The translations under genes and the position numbers were made by a program. The notes beneath the pieces were generated by a model. That model saw nothing but the letters and a program-made list of their open reading frames with translations, was not told the DNA's origin and did not search any database. DNA of 64,000 nucleotides from Chrysophaeum taylorii (Eukaryota; Sar; Pelagophyceae; Pelagomonadales; Pelagomonadaceae). This document shows, piece after piece, positions 56,083-64,000 of this stretch. The DNA is taken from NCBI GenBank assembly GCA_029834535.1, contig JAQMWT010000009.1, forward strand, positions 434,001 to 498,000. The letters are read 5' to 3'. Position 1 is the stretch's first letter. Each line of letters begins with the position of its first letter.

Positions 56083-57455
56083 CTCGGCTTACGCGACATT
56101 ATTCATTCTAATGTCCTCTTACCGCGAGACGAGACGAGACGAGACGACGTCTGGGGTCTCTCGGCTTTTTGCCCGTACTTCTTGTTTTTCCAGGGCTCTT
56201 GCCCTGCTCTCCAAACGCACGGTTGCGATGGAGGACGGTGCCTCATGAATCCGGAGCCTTGCGAGGGCATTCGTCCTCCCGGCGCACCTCCCGGGCGGGC
56301 CGGTTGGGAGCCGGAACTGTCGCAGCGGGACGGGTTATGGTCGGAGGGCGCAGAAGGAAAAGGTTAACGACGAGGTGGTTGTCAGTCAAGTCGCGGTCCC
56401 CGCGCCGCAAGGCGACAGGCGTCAAATCTCCCCCGGCGCTCCTTCTCCGCGCCCCACGTCTCGTGACTTCTGCTGATCCCACGCGCCACGGTGCCCCTGG
56501 GACATGCTCTGGGCTGGCCTATAGCTTACCCTCGATACTATTCCGGCCACACACGACTGTCTACACATTTAACGCCTACTGACTGAAGCCGTTGGATTCA
56601 TTCATTCTTCTTCCTGATATGATCCAAAGGTACAAGTATCTTCGATATCCTGGGATACCGTGATTGATTGAACCAGTGACTGAGAGACTTCGATGACTGC
56701 GACGACGACGACGACGACGACGACGATGAACTGCGAGATGGTGGTGCAGCATGCATAAAATATACTCAACGAGGGACGACACCAAAGATAACGACGAAAA
56801 CCACGAACATGCTGACGAACTCTTATAAGACCTTTCCGAACGAAGAAGTGGGCATCTCGTGGACTACTCTGTCCAACAACCAATAGCCTCTATCACACAA
56901 AAATGCTGGGGTACCCAAGTTTTCGGCAACTTAGATAATAATGAATGAGGTCAACAGCGGGCCCACTTTTCCCCTCTATGATTGGCCTCGGTGGTTGTAG
57001 TTGCCGACGCGCACGGATCGTCGTCGCGGCGTCAGAGTGGATCTTCCAGTGCGGTTGGGCCGACGAGTTCGATGACGTGGACCCAGGAACGCGTTATTTC
57101 TTCCTCAAGAGATGTGGTTGTTGCGCACCCAATGGCCGTACCTATTTTTTTACGCCGAAACCACGTCGTGCGCCGATATTGTAAAACCCCCTTTGAGTCT
57201 ACTCCTGCCGCTGCTTCTTCTTATGGACAGTAACCCAAATTAGTGCAGACAGGATCATGCGACCGAAGCCAAGACTCCGGTACTCGCAGCGGTCGGTGGT
57301 GTGGTGTAAGCATGCAATGCGCGCCAGACGCGCGCGTCCAGAATAGTAGGGGCACGTCCACGCGAAAATGGTTGGTTGGTTGGTTGGTTGGTTGGTAGCG
57401 AAACAAACACAGGCCCCGACATTAAAACATGAAGTAAGTAAAGTGTCGATGATGA
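56083..57455. other. 1.4 kb intergenic with dispersed repeat family 3
   Basis: Contains family 3 copy 2 (56225-56425), a (CGA)n tract at 56699-56727 and a (GGTT)n tract at 57368-57397. Short frames (56945-57184 plus and an overlapping one) show no recognised domain. No gene supported. Confidence 0.5.
56225..56425 (-). repeat. Dispersed repeat family 3, copy 2
   Basis: Reverse complement aligns with 41535-41735, most strongly over CCAACCGGCCCGCCCGGGAGG and ATGCCCTCGCAAGG. Flanks differ, so it is an interspersed rather than segmental repeat. Confidence 0.6.
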
Positions 57456-60400
57456 TTAGATGACGGCGAGCTCGAGTTGGGCAGCTTTGTCGGGGGGCAT
57501 GCGTCGGTAGACGTCAAAGTCGTGGGGGTGCGCGTAGACGCCGGCGGCGTAGGGTTTGGCGGCCGTGTGGACCCAGCGCGTGCGCTGGATGAGGGTGTCC
57601 TCGTCGTGGAGGAGACGCGATTTACGATCTGGTGCTGCTTTGTTGTTGGTCGCGTCGTGTCTTTTTTGGGTTCGCCATTCGACTTTGAGGAAGACCTCTC
57701 CCGAGACGGGCGAACTCTGGGAGAGGATGAGGCCGGCGCCGTCGTCGGTGAGCGAGAGTTGGTCGACGACGAACACGGTTCGAAGCTCGTCGGCCTCGAA
57801 GGTGGTGGAGACGGGCGTGTCGAGCGGGCCGGCGAAGCGGTGTTCGTAGCAGTCGCTCATGTAGATGATGCAGCGGTTGTCCTGGAGGTTGATCCAGAGG
57901 GCGGCGGCGGCGGACGAGAAGACGAGCCTCGTAGAGTAGGAGATGCCCTCGCAGGCGAGGAGGCCGTCGAGATCCGTTCCTCGCTTCTCGAGCTGCCACA
58001 TGCCGTTGAGGGGGTGGAGAGCGCGGTACGAGGACCTCGGGGAGACGGCGGCGGAAGCGGCGTCGGTCGGGCAGCAGACGGCGACCGGGAGCGCGGCGCT
58101 CTTGCGTTCTACGACGACCGACGGACTGGACTCCTTCTTTTCTTCCTCGAGATTTTGCGAGTCGTCGAACTGGCCCCTGCGGTAGAGGTCGACGAGGTTC
58201 CTGACTTCTGCCTCGGCCGTCACCCAGAGGTCGGAGAGGGCGGCGCGAATCGCGTCGCGCCACGCCGCCGCCGTGGTCGCGGGCGGCGTCCGGAATGCTT
58301 CGTCGTCCCAGGCAGCCGCGTTGAATCGTCGCCGTCCGCGATCAGAGGATACGGGCGTCAAAGAGACCCAGTGGACGAGACCGCGGTCGTCGCGCATCCC
58401 GAGGCGAAGCGCGGCGTCGTCGCACTCGAGCAGGAAGGACGACGCGTCGCGCGGCCGGAGGGTCGTCCCGTAGAGCCGATCGGTGTTGACGACGCGACGG
58501 AGATCTAGAGCTCTATCCTCGCCGCGTCGGCGGCGCGAGGCCGCGCCGGTGGTGCCGGCGATCTGGAAATAGTAGAGGGTCGCCCCGCGCAGGACGCACC
58601 GGCACGGCTTGGGCGCGGCGGTCTTGGACGAGGCGCGGAGCAGGACGCCCGCGGCCAGGACGGGCCGCGAGAGGTCGTCCGAGGCCCGGGCGTCCATTTG
58701 CTTGTGCGAGGGCCGCGCGAGCCCCAGCAACAGCGCTATCTGCCGGTTGATGCGGCCCTGCACCTTGCAGGCTCCTTTGGTCGTCGTCGTCGTCGTCGTC
58801 GTCGGCTCTTGGTCGGCCGCGAGATTTTGACTCGTCTCCAGCATCTCGTCGGCATCTCGAGAGGAGGAGGAGGAGGAAGGCCTCGCGTCGGCGTGGTGGA
58901 GCGCGCCGTAGCCGATCGCCGTCACGATCTGGCCGAGGACCGTCCCGACCCTCGAGATTGCGAGGGCGCGGTCGAGGAGGCCCCTCGCCAGCTTGCCGCA
59001 GGCCTGGTCGAGCGTGAGAGGCTCGCGCGGGAACGCCACTTCGAGTCGCGAGAGTGCGAGCGCTCGCTTCGGATCTCGCGCGTAATCGTCCAAGGCCGCC
59101 TTGTTTTTGCTGCGTCGCTTGCGCTCGAGCTCGCCCTGATGCGTGAGGAAGAGGTCGCGGACGTGCGCGATGGCCGTTCCGCGGATGCGGAACCCGCGGA
59201 CCTCGAGCCATAAAGGAAACGACGCGAGCATCAGGCGGATGTTGTCGAGGTTGCCGCACCGCAACGCCGTCTCCGTCGAGTTGGCCTTCATCTGGTCCAT
59301 CGTCGAGGGGGGAGGGGGGTCGACCGACGTCGCGTCGTGCTCCCACCGGATCCGGAGCTTGACGGCGGGGTAGCCCGGACCGGGATCCTCCAAATTAGGG
59401 ATGCTGGCGTCGCGGTCGTCATCCGGAGGGTACTCGCCCGCGACCTCGAGGCCGTTCCCCGTGAAAGCGACGGGCTCGATGTACGAACAGACCCGGATCG
59501 GTTCCTTGTACCTCCGGACTTCGTAGACCCTCATCTTGTGATCCCTCAGAGGGACCCACCCCTCCATCTTTCCGCTAATCACCAGCTCCTTCAACGACGA
59601 CGCCCACTGGCCGCGGCACACGTCCCGCAGCCCCTCGTCGTACAGCGCGACGTGGATCACCGTCGAAGGGTCCGCGACGCCGCCAAACGTGCTCGTCAAA
59701 GCGAACACGGGATTCGCGGTCGTCACGACGGTCTTCGATTTGGCCGTCTTCTGCCGGACCGACACCTTCGCGAACGTCGCGCGGCTCTTCAGGAGGTCGC
59801 GGGCCGCGATCACTTCGACCGTCAGCTTATTGTTTCCCTCCGTCTTTTTTTTTAAACCGCGCCGCTCCAATTCGCCGCGCGCGAGGGCCCCCGATATGGC
59901 GGCGCTGTTGAGCGCGCCGTCGCTCCGCTCGAACGCGACCTCGACGTCGCCGAGCGACAAGTCGATCTCCAACGTACCGAGCATCCTCCGGTTTCTCCAT
60001 CGTTTCTCTTCGTAGACGGCCGCGAACCTCGATGGCCGTCCGGGTCGGAGGGCCTGGTGGCGCGGGAACCAACTCCATACCTCAAAAATTTCCCGGATCC
60101 GGAAGAGCGCTTCCAGCCGGATAGCCAGCACCAACTCGATGTCGCTCGCCGACACGAACGCCTCGCGACACCAGTTCGCGACGCCCTTGGGGTTTCCGAA
60201 CTTGAACGCCTTCACGCGGACCTCGACGTAGAGCTTATCGCCGCCGACCCACGGCCAAACGCGGACTCCTTTGAACTCGAGGGAAACTCGGTCGAACAGC
60301 GCGATCCGAGTGATGATAGTCGAGAGAATCAAGCCCGTCGCGTCGGGAAGGAACACGACGGCGGCGCCGACAAAGCACGCCACCGCCAGGCTCCGCGCGA

Positions 60401-60752
60401 ACCACCACGAGGCCAGGACGACGACTATCCACCGGCGGACGGGAGGACTCGCAAAGAAGAAGAGCGGAGTCGTCGACGACTTGTTGTTGGCGGTGGTGGT
60501 GGTGGCGAGCCCTGATGATGACGACGACGTCGTCGTCGTCGTCGTCGTCGTCGCGGTGCTCTCCGCATCCGCCTCGATCTCGTCCCACCCGGCAGGGGTA
60601 CTGATCAAGACGTTGGACCGCTCGCGCCGCAGCACGGCGCGCTTCAGGTGTGCCGGCACGCTCGAGCTCCGAACGGCGCCTGTACGACCACCACCACCAC
60701 CAGCCGCGGCACTAGCGGGGACGGCTGCTTGTTTCTTGGTTCCCGCCTCCAT
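57456..60752 (-). CDS. Large membrane-anchored C2/PH protein, probable lipid-binding or contact-site protein
   Basis: 1,098 residues from ATG 60752. Order: low-complexity N-terminus with Thr/Ser runs; membrane hairpin (WIVVVLASWWFARSLAVACF, VGAAVVFLPDATGLILSTII; about residues 105-145); a beta-rich region (LEFKGVRVWPWVGGDKLYVE) with chorein/VPS13-like flavour; a C2 domain (LTVEVIAARDLLKSRATFAK, HVALYDEGL; about 310-420); a middle helical region; a PH-like domain (VLLRASSKTAAPKPCRCVLR, ATLYYFQIAG, ending AWRDAIRAAL; about 735-870); and a C-terminal beta-rich domain starting LNGMWQLEKRGTDLDGLLAC that resembles a fatty-acid-binding-protein fold. The combination suggests membrane tethering or lipid transfer. 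No exact homologue is recognised, and domain borders are approximate. Confidence 0.7.
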   Translation of the reverse strand: MEAGTKKQAAVPASAAAGGGGGRTGAVRSSSVPAHLKRAVLRRERSNVLISTPAGWDEIEADAESTATTTTTTTTSSSSSGLATTTTANNKSSTTPLFFFASPPVRRWIVVVLASWWFARSLAVACFVGAAVVFLPDATGLILSTIITRIALFDRVSLEFKGVRVWPWVGGDKLYVEVRVKAFKFGNPKGVANWCREAFVSASDIELVLAIRLEALFRIREIFEVWSWFPRHQALRPGRPSRFAAVYEEKRWRNRRMLGTLEIDLSLGDVEVAFERSDGALNSAAISGALARGELERRGLKKKTEGNNKLTVEVIAARDLLKSRATFAKVSVRQKTAKSKTVVTTANPVFALTSTFGGVADPSTVIHVALYDEGLRDVCRGQWASSLKELVISGKMEGWVPLRDHKMRVYEVRRYKEPIRVCSYIEPVAFTGNGLEVAGEYPPDDDRDASIPNLEDPGPGYPAVKLRIRWEHDATSVDPPPPSTMDQMKANSTETALRCGNLDNIRLMLASFPLWLEVRGFRIRGTAIAHVRDLFLTHQGELERKRRSKNKAALDDYARDPKRALALSRLEVAFPREPLTLDQACGKLARGLLDRALAISRVGTVLGQIVTAIGYGALHHADARPSSSSSSRDADEMLETSQNLAADQEPTTTTTTTTKGACKVQGRINRQIALLLGLARPSHKQMDARASDDLSRPVLAAGVLLRASSKTAAPKPCRCVLRGATLYYFQIAGTTGAASRRRRGEDRALDLRRVVNTDRLYGTTLRPRDASSFLLECDDAALRLGMRDDRGLVHWVSLTPVSSDRGRRRFNAAAWDDEAFRTPPATTAAAWRDAIRAALSDLWVTAEAEVRNLVDLYRRGQFDDSQNLEEEKKESSPSVVVERKSAALPVAVCCPTDAASAAVSPRSSYRALHPLNGMWQLEKRGTDLDGLLACEGISYSTRLVFSSAAAALWINLQDNRCIIYMSDCYEHRFAGPLDTPVSTTFEADELRTVFVVDQLSLTDDGAGLILSQSSPVSGEVFLKVEWRTQKRHDATNNKAAPDRKSRLLHDEDTLIQRTRWVHTAAKPYAAGVYAHPHDFDVYRRMPPDKAAQLELAVI

Positions 60753-60839
60753 ACGACGACAGAACGACGACGTCTGTGGTACGCAGCAGTAGCAACAGCA
60801 GAATCTTCTTCGGAAGAAAAAGATCCGTTGATTATTTGA

Positions 60840-62021
60840 TCATCGGATGAGCTGTTGTCGCTTGGTGGGGGAGGGTCGCTTCGGGAGGGGTCGGGAAAGG
60901 AGGGCCAGGAGGGCCGAGGTCTTTTTTTTGAGGATGTTGGCTTGGCGGGTGGCGAGAAAGATGGTGCGAAAGAGAAAACGGAGCGCGGGCGCGAGGAGGG
61001 CGCGGAGACCGTCCTTGAAAAGCTGGGAGAGGCCCTCGAGATCGGCTCGCTCGAAGGAAAGGCCCCGGTATCCGCGCTTGACGATGCGCTGGCCCTTAAA
61101 ACGGGCCCCGAACATGGTGGTTGCCGAGCCGCGCTGGACGAGGAGTTCGCGGACGCGCTTGCGGCGGCGGGCCTCCTCGGAAAAGACGAAGCGGGAGAGG
61201 GGCTTGAGGAGCTTGAAGAGGCCGGCGCGATTCGCCGAATTGGGGTTCGAGCGGACGGCGGCGTCGGCGACGGGCGGGGTTGGCGCGACGGCCCCCTGCT
61301 CCCCAAAGACCCCGATGCCGTACAAGTCGACAGCAAAGAACCCGGGTTGGAAGTCTTCGAGGACGTCGCCGGACGGTCCGAACTTGGAGCACGTGAGTCC
61401 AAACCCAAATACCTTCTCGAGGTCCACTTTCGTGAGCGGTGGCGCGCCCGCGAGGGGTCGCGGGCCCCGCACGAGCCGAAACGCGCTAAATGGCACGAGG
61501 ACCTTGGAGCGCGACGACGACGACGACTTCAAATCCACCTCGGCGTTGTACACGACTTCGCCGCGGTCTCGAGAGCACCGCAGCGTCAGCTTCCAGGACC
61601 GGGGTTTGTCGTCGGAGGTCTTCGCGTCGACGTAGAGCCCGTCGAACCCCGACAGGTCCAGGGGATCGACGAAGGGCTTGGTGCGCGCGCCGCAGAAGCC
61701 GCCGCCCTCGACCCTAACGATTCCCGACCACACCGCGCGGCCCTCGGCCTGCCGGACCGACGAGGAGCTCACGCCGCCCATCACGACGTCGTCGATGCGC
61801 TCGAAGAGATTCAGCGCATCGGGCCCTCGGAACTGGACGAGCGACGCCTCGGTCGTAACCATCTCGGCGCCGGCCGACAGCCACGGCGGCGAACTCGTGG
61901 TCCCTGGCAGGGGCTCCGAGGTGATCTCGTACGACGCGAGCCACCGCGTCGGCACGGCGGTCGTCGCGAACGCGACCGCCGGGGTCGTCGACACCGCCGC
62001 CATCATAATAATCCGTCGCAT
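60840..62021 (-). CDS. CIA30 (NDUFAF1-like) domain protein
   Basis: 393 residues from ATG 62021. An N-terminal leader (IIMMAAVSTTPAVAFATTAV) looks like a signal or transit peptide. The CIA30 domain spans about residues 60-240: FERIDDVVMGGVSSSSVRQA, WSGIVRVEGGGFCGARTKPF, DLSGFDGLYVDAKTSDDKPR and SWKLTLRCSRD, then FGFGLTCSKFG and FAVDLYGIGV. CIA30 proteins assist assembly of mitochondrial complex I; plant and algal relatives also occur in plastids. The C-terminal 130 residues are basic and helical with one hydrophobic stretch (LRALLAPALRFLFRTIFLAT) and have no known counterpart for me. Tandem with the transporter gene, 90 bp apart. Confidence 0.8.
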   Translation of the reverse strand: MRRIIMMAAVSTTPAVAFATTAVPTRWLASYEITSEPLPGTTSSPPWLSAGAEMVTTEASLVQFRGPDALNLFERIDDVVMGGVSSSSVRQAEGRAVWSGIVRVEGGGFCGARTKPFVDPLDLSGFDGLYVDAKTSDDKPRSWKLTLRCSRDRGEVVYNAEVDLKSSSSSRSKVLVPFSAFRLVRGPRPLAGAPPLTKVDLEKVFGFGLTCSKFGPSGDVLEDFQPGFFAVDLYGIGVFGEQGAVAPTPPVADAAVRSNPNSANRAGLFKLLKPLSRFVFSEEARRRKRVRELLVQRGSATTMFGARFKGQRIVKRGYRGLSFERADLEGLSQLFKDGLRALLAPALRFLFRTIFLATRQANILKKKTSALLALLSRPLPKRPSPTKRQQLIR

Positions 62022-62111
62022 CTTCTACAAGTCCTTGTTGTTGCTGTTGTTCTGCCGATGACGCTGATGTCGTGTACTTACGTCTGCAGCCGTTGGATAT
62101 TATAATTATTA

Positions 62112-63344
62112 TTAGGAGCGGGCATAGAGGCAGATGGCCCCCAAGACGCAGGTCGCCCCCGCAATGAATGGCGAGGTTATGTGGAAGTCGAACCAGTAGC
62201 ACGAGGCGATCGTACTGAGGAGCATCGAAATGCCCGTGGCGAACCCCTTGAGGAGGTTATCGGCGTACGCGATGACGGCGGCCGTGCAGAGGCCGCCCCC
62301 TGCCTGGAGGGCGACCACGGTCCACACTAACGGCGTAAACCCGGCGAGGACGCCTCGCCGGCGGATCTTGTCGCCGTCCTTGAGGATGGCGCCCGTGGCG
62401 GCGATTATCGAAGACAACGTGGCGAGCTGTGCGTTCCGGGCCCACACGGATATCTTCGGCTTGTCGTTCGATTTCGCGGTCGCCGCGCGCTTCACGACTC
62501 GCTCGAAGTAGACCGAGGAAAAGCCCGAAGTGCAGCACGCGGCAAAGACGGCGGCGAAACCCGTCAGAAAGACCCCGTGGGCCGGCGGCCCTCGACGCCT
62601 CGGCGGCGCCGAGTTGGCCGAGCTCGCCTCTGCCAGGCCCGCGGCCAAGAGCGCGATCGACGCCCACTGCCGCACCTTGAGCCGCCGGCCCAAAAGAACC
62701 ACCGAAAAGAAAGCCGTCGTCAGGAGCTTCATCTGGTACAAGAGCTGGAAGATAGCGGGCTCCAAGTTGGAGGCCGCGACGTACTGCAAATTGTTCTGGA
62801 CGGCGTAGAGGGCCGCGGGGACTAGCAACACGTACGAACCGGGCTCGGCGTAGGCGTCGTGGGCCGCGTTCGCGAGCCGCGTCGCGAAGCTGCCGCGCCG
62901 CCCGTCGCCTGCGAGCACGGCAAAGAACAGCGACGCGACCGCCTTGAAGATCTCGCACAGCACGACCGCCTCCGACGCGAGGTACTTGTGCTTATGGGGG
63001 CGCGTCCGCGAGTACCGCATCGTCAGCGTCAAAGCCGAGTTTTGGACTGTCAGCACCACCAGCGACAGCGCCTTCTTGCGCTGCCGGGAAGACCAGCTCG
63101 TCGGCCGGAGCCAGCGACCGTCGGAGGTGCTGGTGGTGGTGGTGGTGCCGCCGCGGTTCTGCTTGACGGCAATGCACCGCTGACGACCCGGCCTCGCGAG
63201 CCGCGCCTGCCCGCACCGGACCAGCACCACCACAACCGCCCAAAACCCCACCATCATCGTCGTCCCCGCCGCCGCATCCACAGAAACTACCACCGCCAAA
63301 ACGGGAGCCTTCCGGAGATGAATGGATACCCTTACCCTTCTCAT
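62112..63344 (-). CDS. Nucleotide-sugar transporter, SLC35A (UDP-galactose/CMP-sialic acid type)
   Basis: 410 residues with about ten membrane helices. Diagnostic blocks include LVVLTVQNSALTLTMRYSRT, YLASEAVVLCEIFKAVASLF, VPAALYAVQNNLQYVAASNL, EPAIFQLLYQMKLLTTAFFS, VVLLGRRLKVRQWASIALL, GFSSVYFERVVK, GGGLCTAAVIAYADNLLKGF and AISMLLSTIASCYWFDF-like sequence near the end. These follow the SLC35A group that moves nucleotide sugars into the Golgi lumen in exchange for the monophosphate. A hydrophobic, Arg-rich N-terminal extension of about 65 residues precedes the conserved part; an ATG pair at residues 30-31 is an alternative start. Divergent from SPC3 with 49 bp between starts. Confidence 0.88.
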   Translation of the reverse strand: MRRVRVSIHLRKAPVLAVVVSVDAAAGTTMMVGFWAVVVVLVRCGQARLARPGRQRCIAVKQNRGGTTTTTSTSDGRWLRPTSWSSRQRKKALSLVVLTVQNSALTLTMRYSRTRPHKHKYLASEAVVLCEIFKAVASLFFAVLAGDGRRGSFATRLANAAHDAYAEPGSYVLLVPAALYAVQNNLQYVAASNLEPAIFQLLYQMKLLTTAFFSVVLLGRRLKVRQWASIALLAAGLAEASSANSAPPRRRGPPAHGVFLTGFAAVFAACCTSGFSSVYFERVVKRAATAKSNDKPKISVWARNAQLATLSSIIAATGAILKDGDKIRRRGVLAGFTPLVWTVVALQAGGGLCTAAVIAYADNLLKGFATGISMLLSTIASCYWFDFHITSPFIAGATCVLGAICLYARS

Positions 63345-63393
63345 TACGAATTAATTAATTAATTACCCTGCAAGAAAGAAGGCCTCGGCGACA

Positions 63394-63951
63394 ATGCTGC
63401 TGTCACTCGAGAGCGGGACCCGGAGCATGCATACCTACTGGGTGCGGCTCAACGCGGTCTTTTTCTATGGGCTCAACGTGCTTTTGGGACTGGCGGTCAT
63501 GACTTGGCTCTCGTGCCTCCAGCAGGACCTCGGGTTCGGGGACTACCCTCAGCCCGTCATCCACAAGATAAAGATGAACGACCTCCTAAGTCTCCGGTCC
63601 CACGGTGGCGTCGACCGCGCGCTTCTCAGCTTCGACCTGGCTGCCGACCTGAGGCCCGCCTTCCACTGGAATCTCAAGCAGCTCTTCGTCTTCGTGTTGG
63701 CCGAGTACGAGAGCGAGTCCAACAAGCTCAACCAGGTCATCTTGTGGGACAAGATCGTCGAAACCGAAGAGGACGCCCAAATGGCGACCGATAACGCCTA
63801 CATCAAATACGCCCTCGTCGACCAGGGCAACGAGCTTCGCAACACAACGGTCAACCTTTACGTCGTCTGGGACCACATGCCCGTCACGGGCCGCCTCTTC
63901 ATGAACCGGGGCAAGGGCTCGCCATTCGAGCTCCCCCCCTCTTATCGCTAG
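63394..63951 (+). CDS. SPCS3: Signal peptidase complex subunit 3
   Basis: 185 residues, the usual length for SPC22/23 (Spc3). One N-terminal membrane segment (LNAVFFYGLNVLLGLAVMTW) is followed by a luminal domain: DRALLSFDLAADLRPAFHWN, LKQLFVFVLAEYESESNKLN, QVILWDKIV, NAYIKYALVDQGNELRNTTV and NLYVVWDHMPVTGRLF. These match the conserved order of the family, including NWNTKQ-LF and VVLWD-like positions. The subunit is required for the ER signal peptidase that removes signal peptides. No intron is needed. An N-glycosylation site (NTT) lies in the luminal part. Confidence 0.93.
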   Translation: MLLSLESGTRSMHTYWVRLNAVFFYGLNVLLGLAVMTWLSCLQQDLGFGDYPQPVIHKIKMNDLLSLRSHGGVDRALLSFDLAADLRPAFHWNLKQLFVFVLAEYESESNKLNQVILWDKIVETEEDAQMATDNAYIKYALVDQGNELRNTTVNLYVVWDHMPVTGRLFMNRGKGSPFELPPSYR

Positions 63952-64000
63952 GGTTTGTTTTCAGCTCGAGAGAAGAAGAACTACTAGGGTAACGAACGAA

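Overview
The window is nuclear DNA of a compact, GC-rich eukaryotic microbe. A stramenopile alga is the best fit and a pelagophyte-like one is my guess. The signs are a giant secreted Pro/Thr-repeat protein, a RAP-domain protein with many near-identical 37-residue repeats, a nuclear gene of the plastid YCF19/YlmG family with a hydrophobic leader, Asp/Glu/Ser/Thr runs from GAC/ACG microsatellites, short (35-75 nt) GT-AG introns and very tight gene spacing. None of this fixes the species.

Layout. 1-5217: a cell-surface or secreted PT-repeat protein on the minus strand, running off the left edge. 5300-13400: repeat-rich. It holds one copy of a roughly 1 kb dispersed repeat with a small TIR element nested in it, three tandem and one inverted copy of a compound repeat (remnant of a Helitron-type Pif1-like helicase plus an array of short iterons), and 2.6 kb with no supported gene. 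13420-25682: gene-dense. It holds a PP2C phosphatase, a U-box protein, a 63-bp minisatellite, a poorly resolved membrane protein, a BTB protein, a WDR77/MEP50-like WD40 protein, DDB1 and a small SAM methyltransferase. 25683-29555: repeats and unassigned sequence. 29556-32156: the RAP protein, with a Helitron-iteron copy at its 5' end. 33325-43005: ATAD3, a CmcJ/GA4-desaturase-like oxygenase, a multipass membrane protein, a hypothetical protein, Rab geranylgeranyltransferase alpha and an FCP1-type phosphatase with an F-box-like tail. 43499-44612: another Helitron-iteron copy. 44648-63951: a small hypothetical, a WD40 protein, a secreted protein with a vWD-like motif, YCF19/YlmG, a coiled-coil/RS protein, an 8-TM tetraspanin-like protein, a cAMP-receptor-like 7TM protein, a HERP-like ubiquitin-domain protein, a small hypothetical, a large C2/PH membrane protein, a CIA30-domain protein, a nucleotide-sugar transporter and signal peptidase subunit SPC3.

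Shared themes. Several divergent pairs have start codons only 25-75 bp apart, so they must share promoters. WDR77-like and DDB1 are in tandem 13 bp apart, and DDB1 and the methyltransferase converge with overlapping stop codons. Many genes serve protein quality control and trafficking (U-box, BTB, DDB1, HERP, SPC3, RabGGTA, nucleotide-sugar transporter). This may only reflect ordinary housekeeping content.

Limits. Identities come from motif recognition by eye, with no database search. Start codons and splice sites are inferred from frame continuity. I saw no rRNA, tRNA, CRISPR array or virus-like element.
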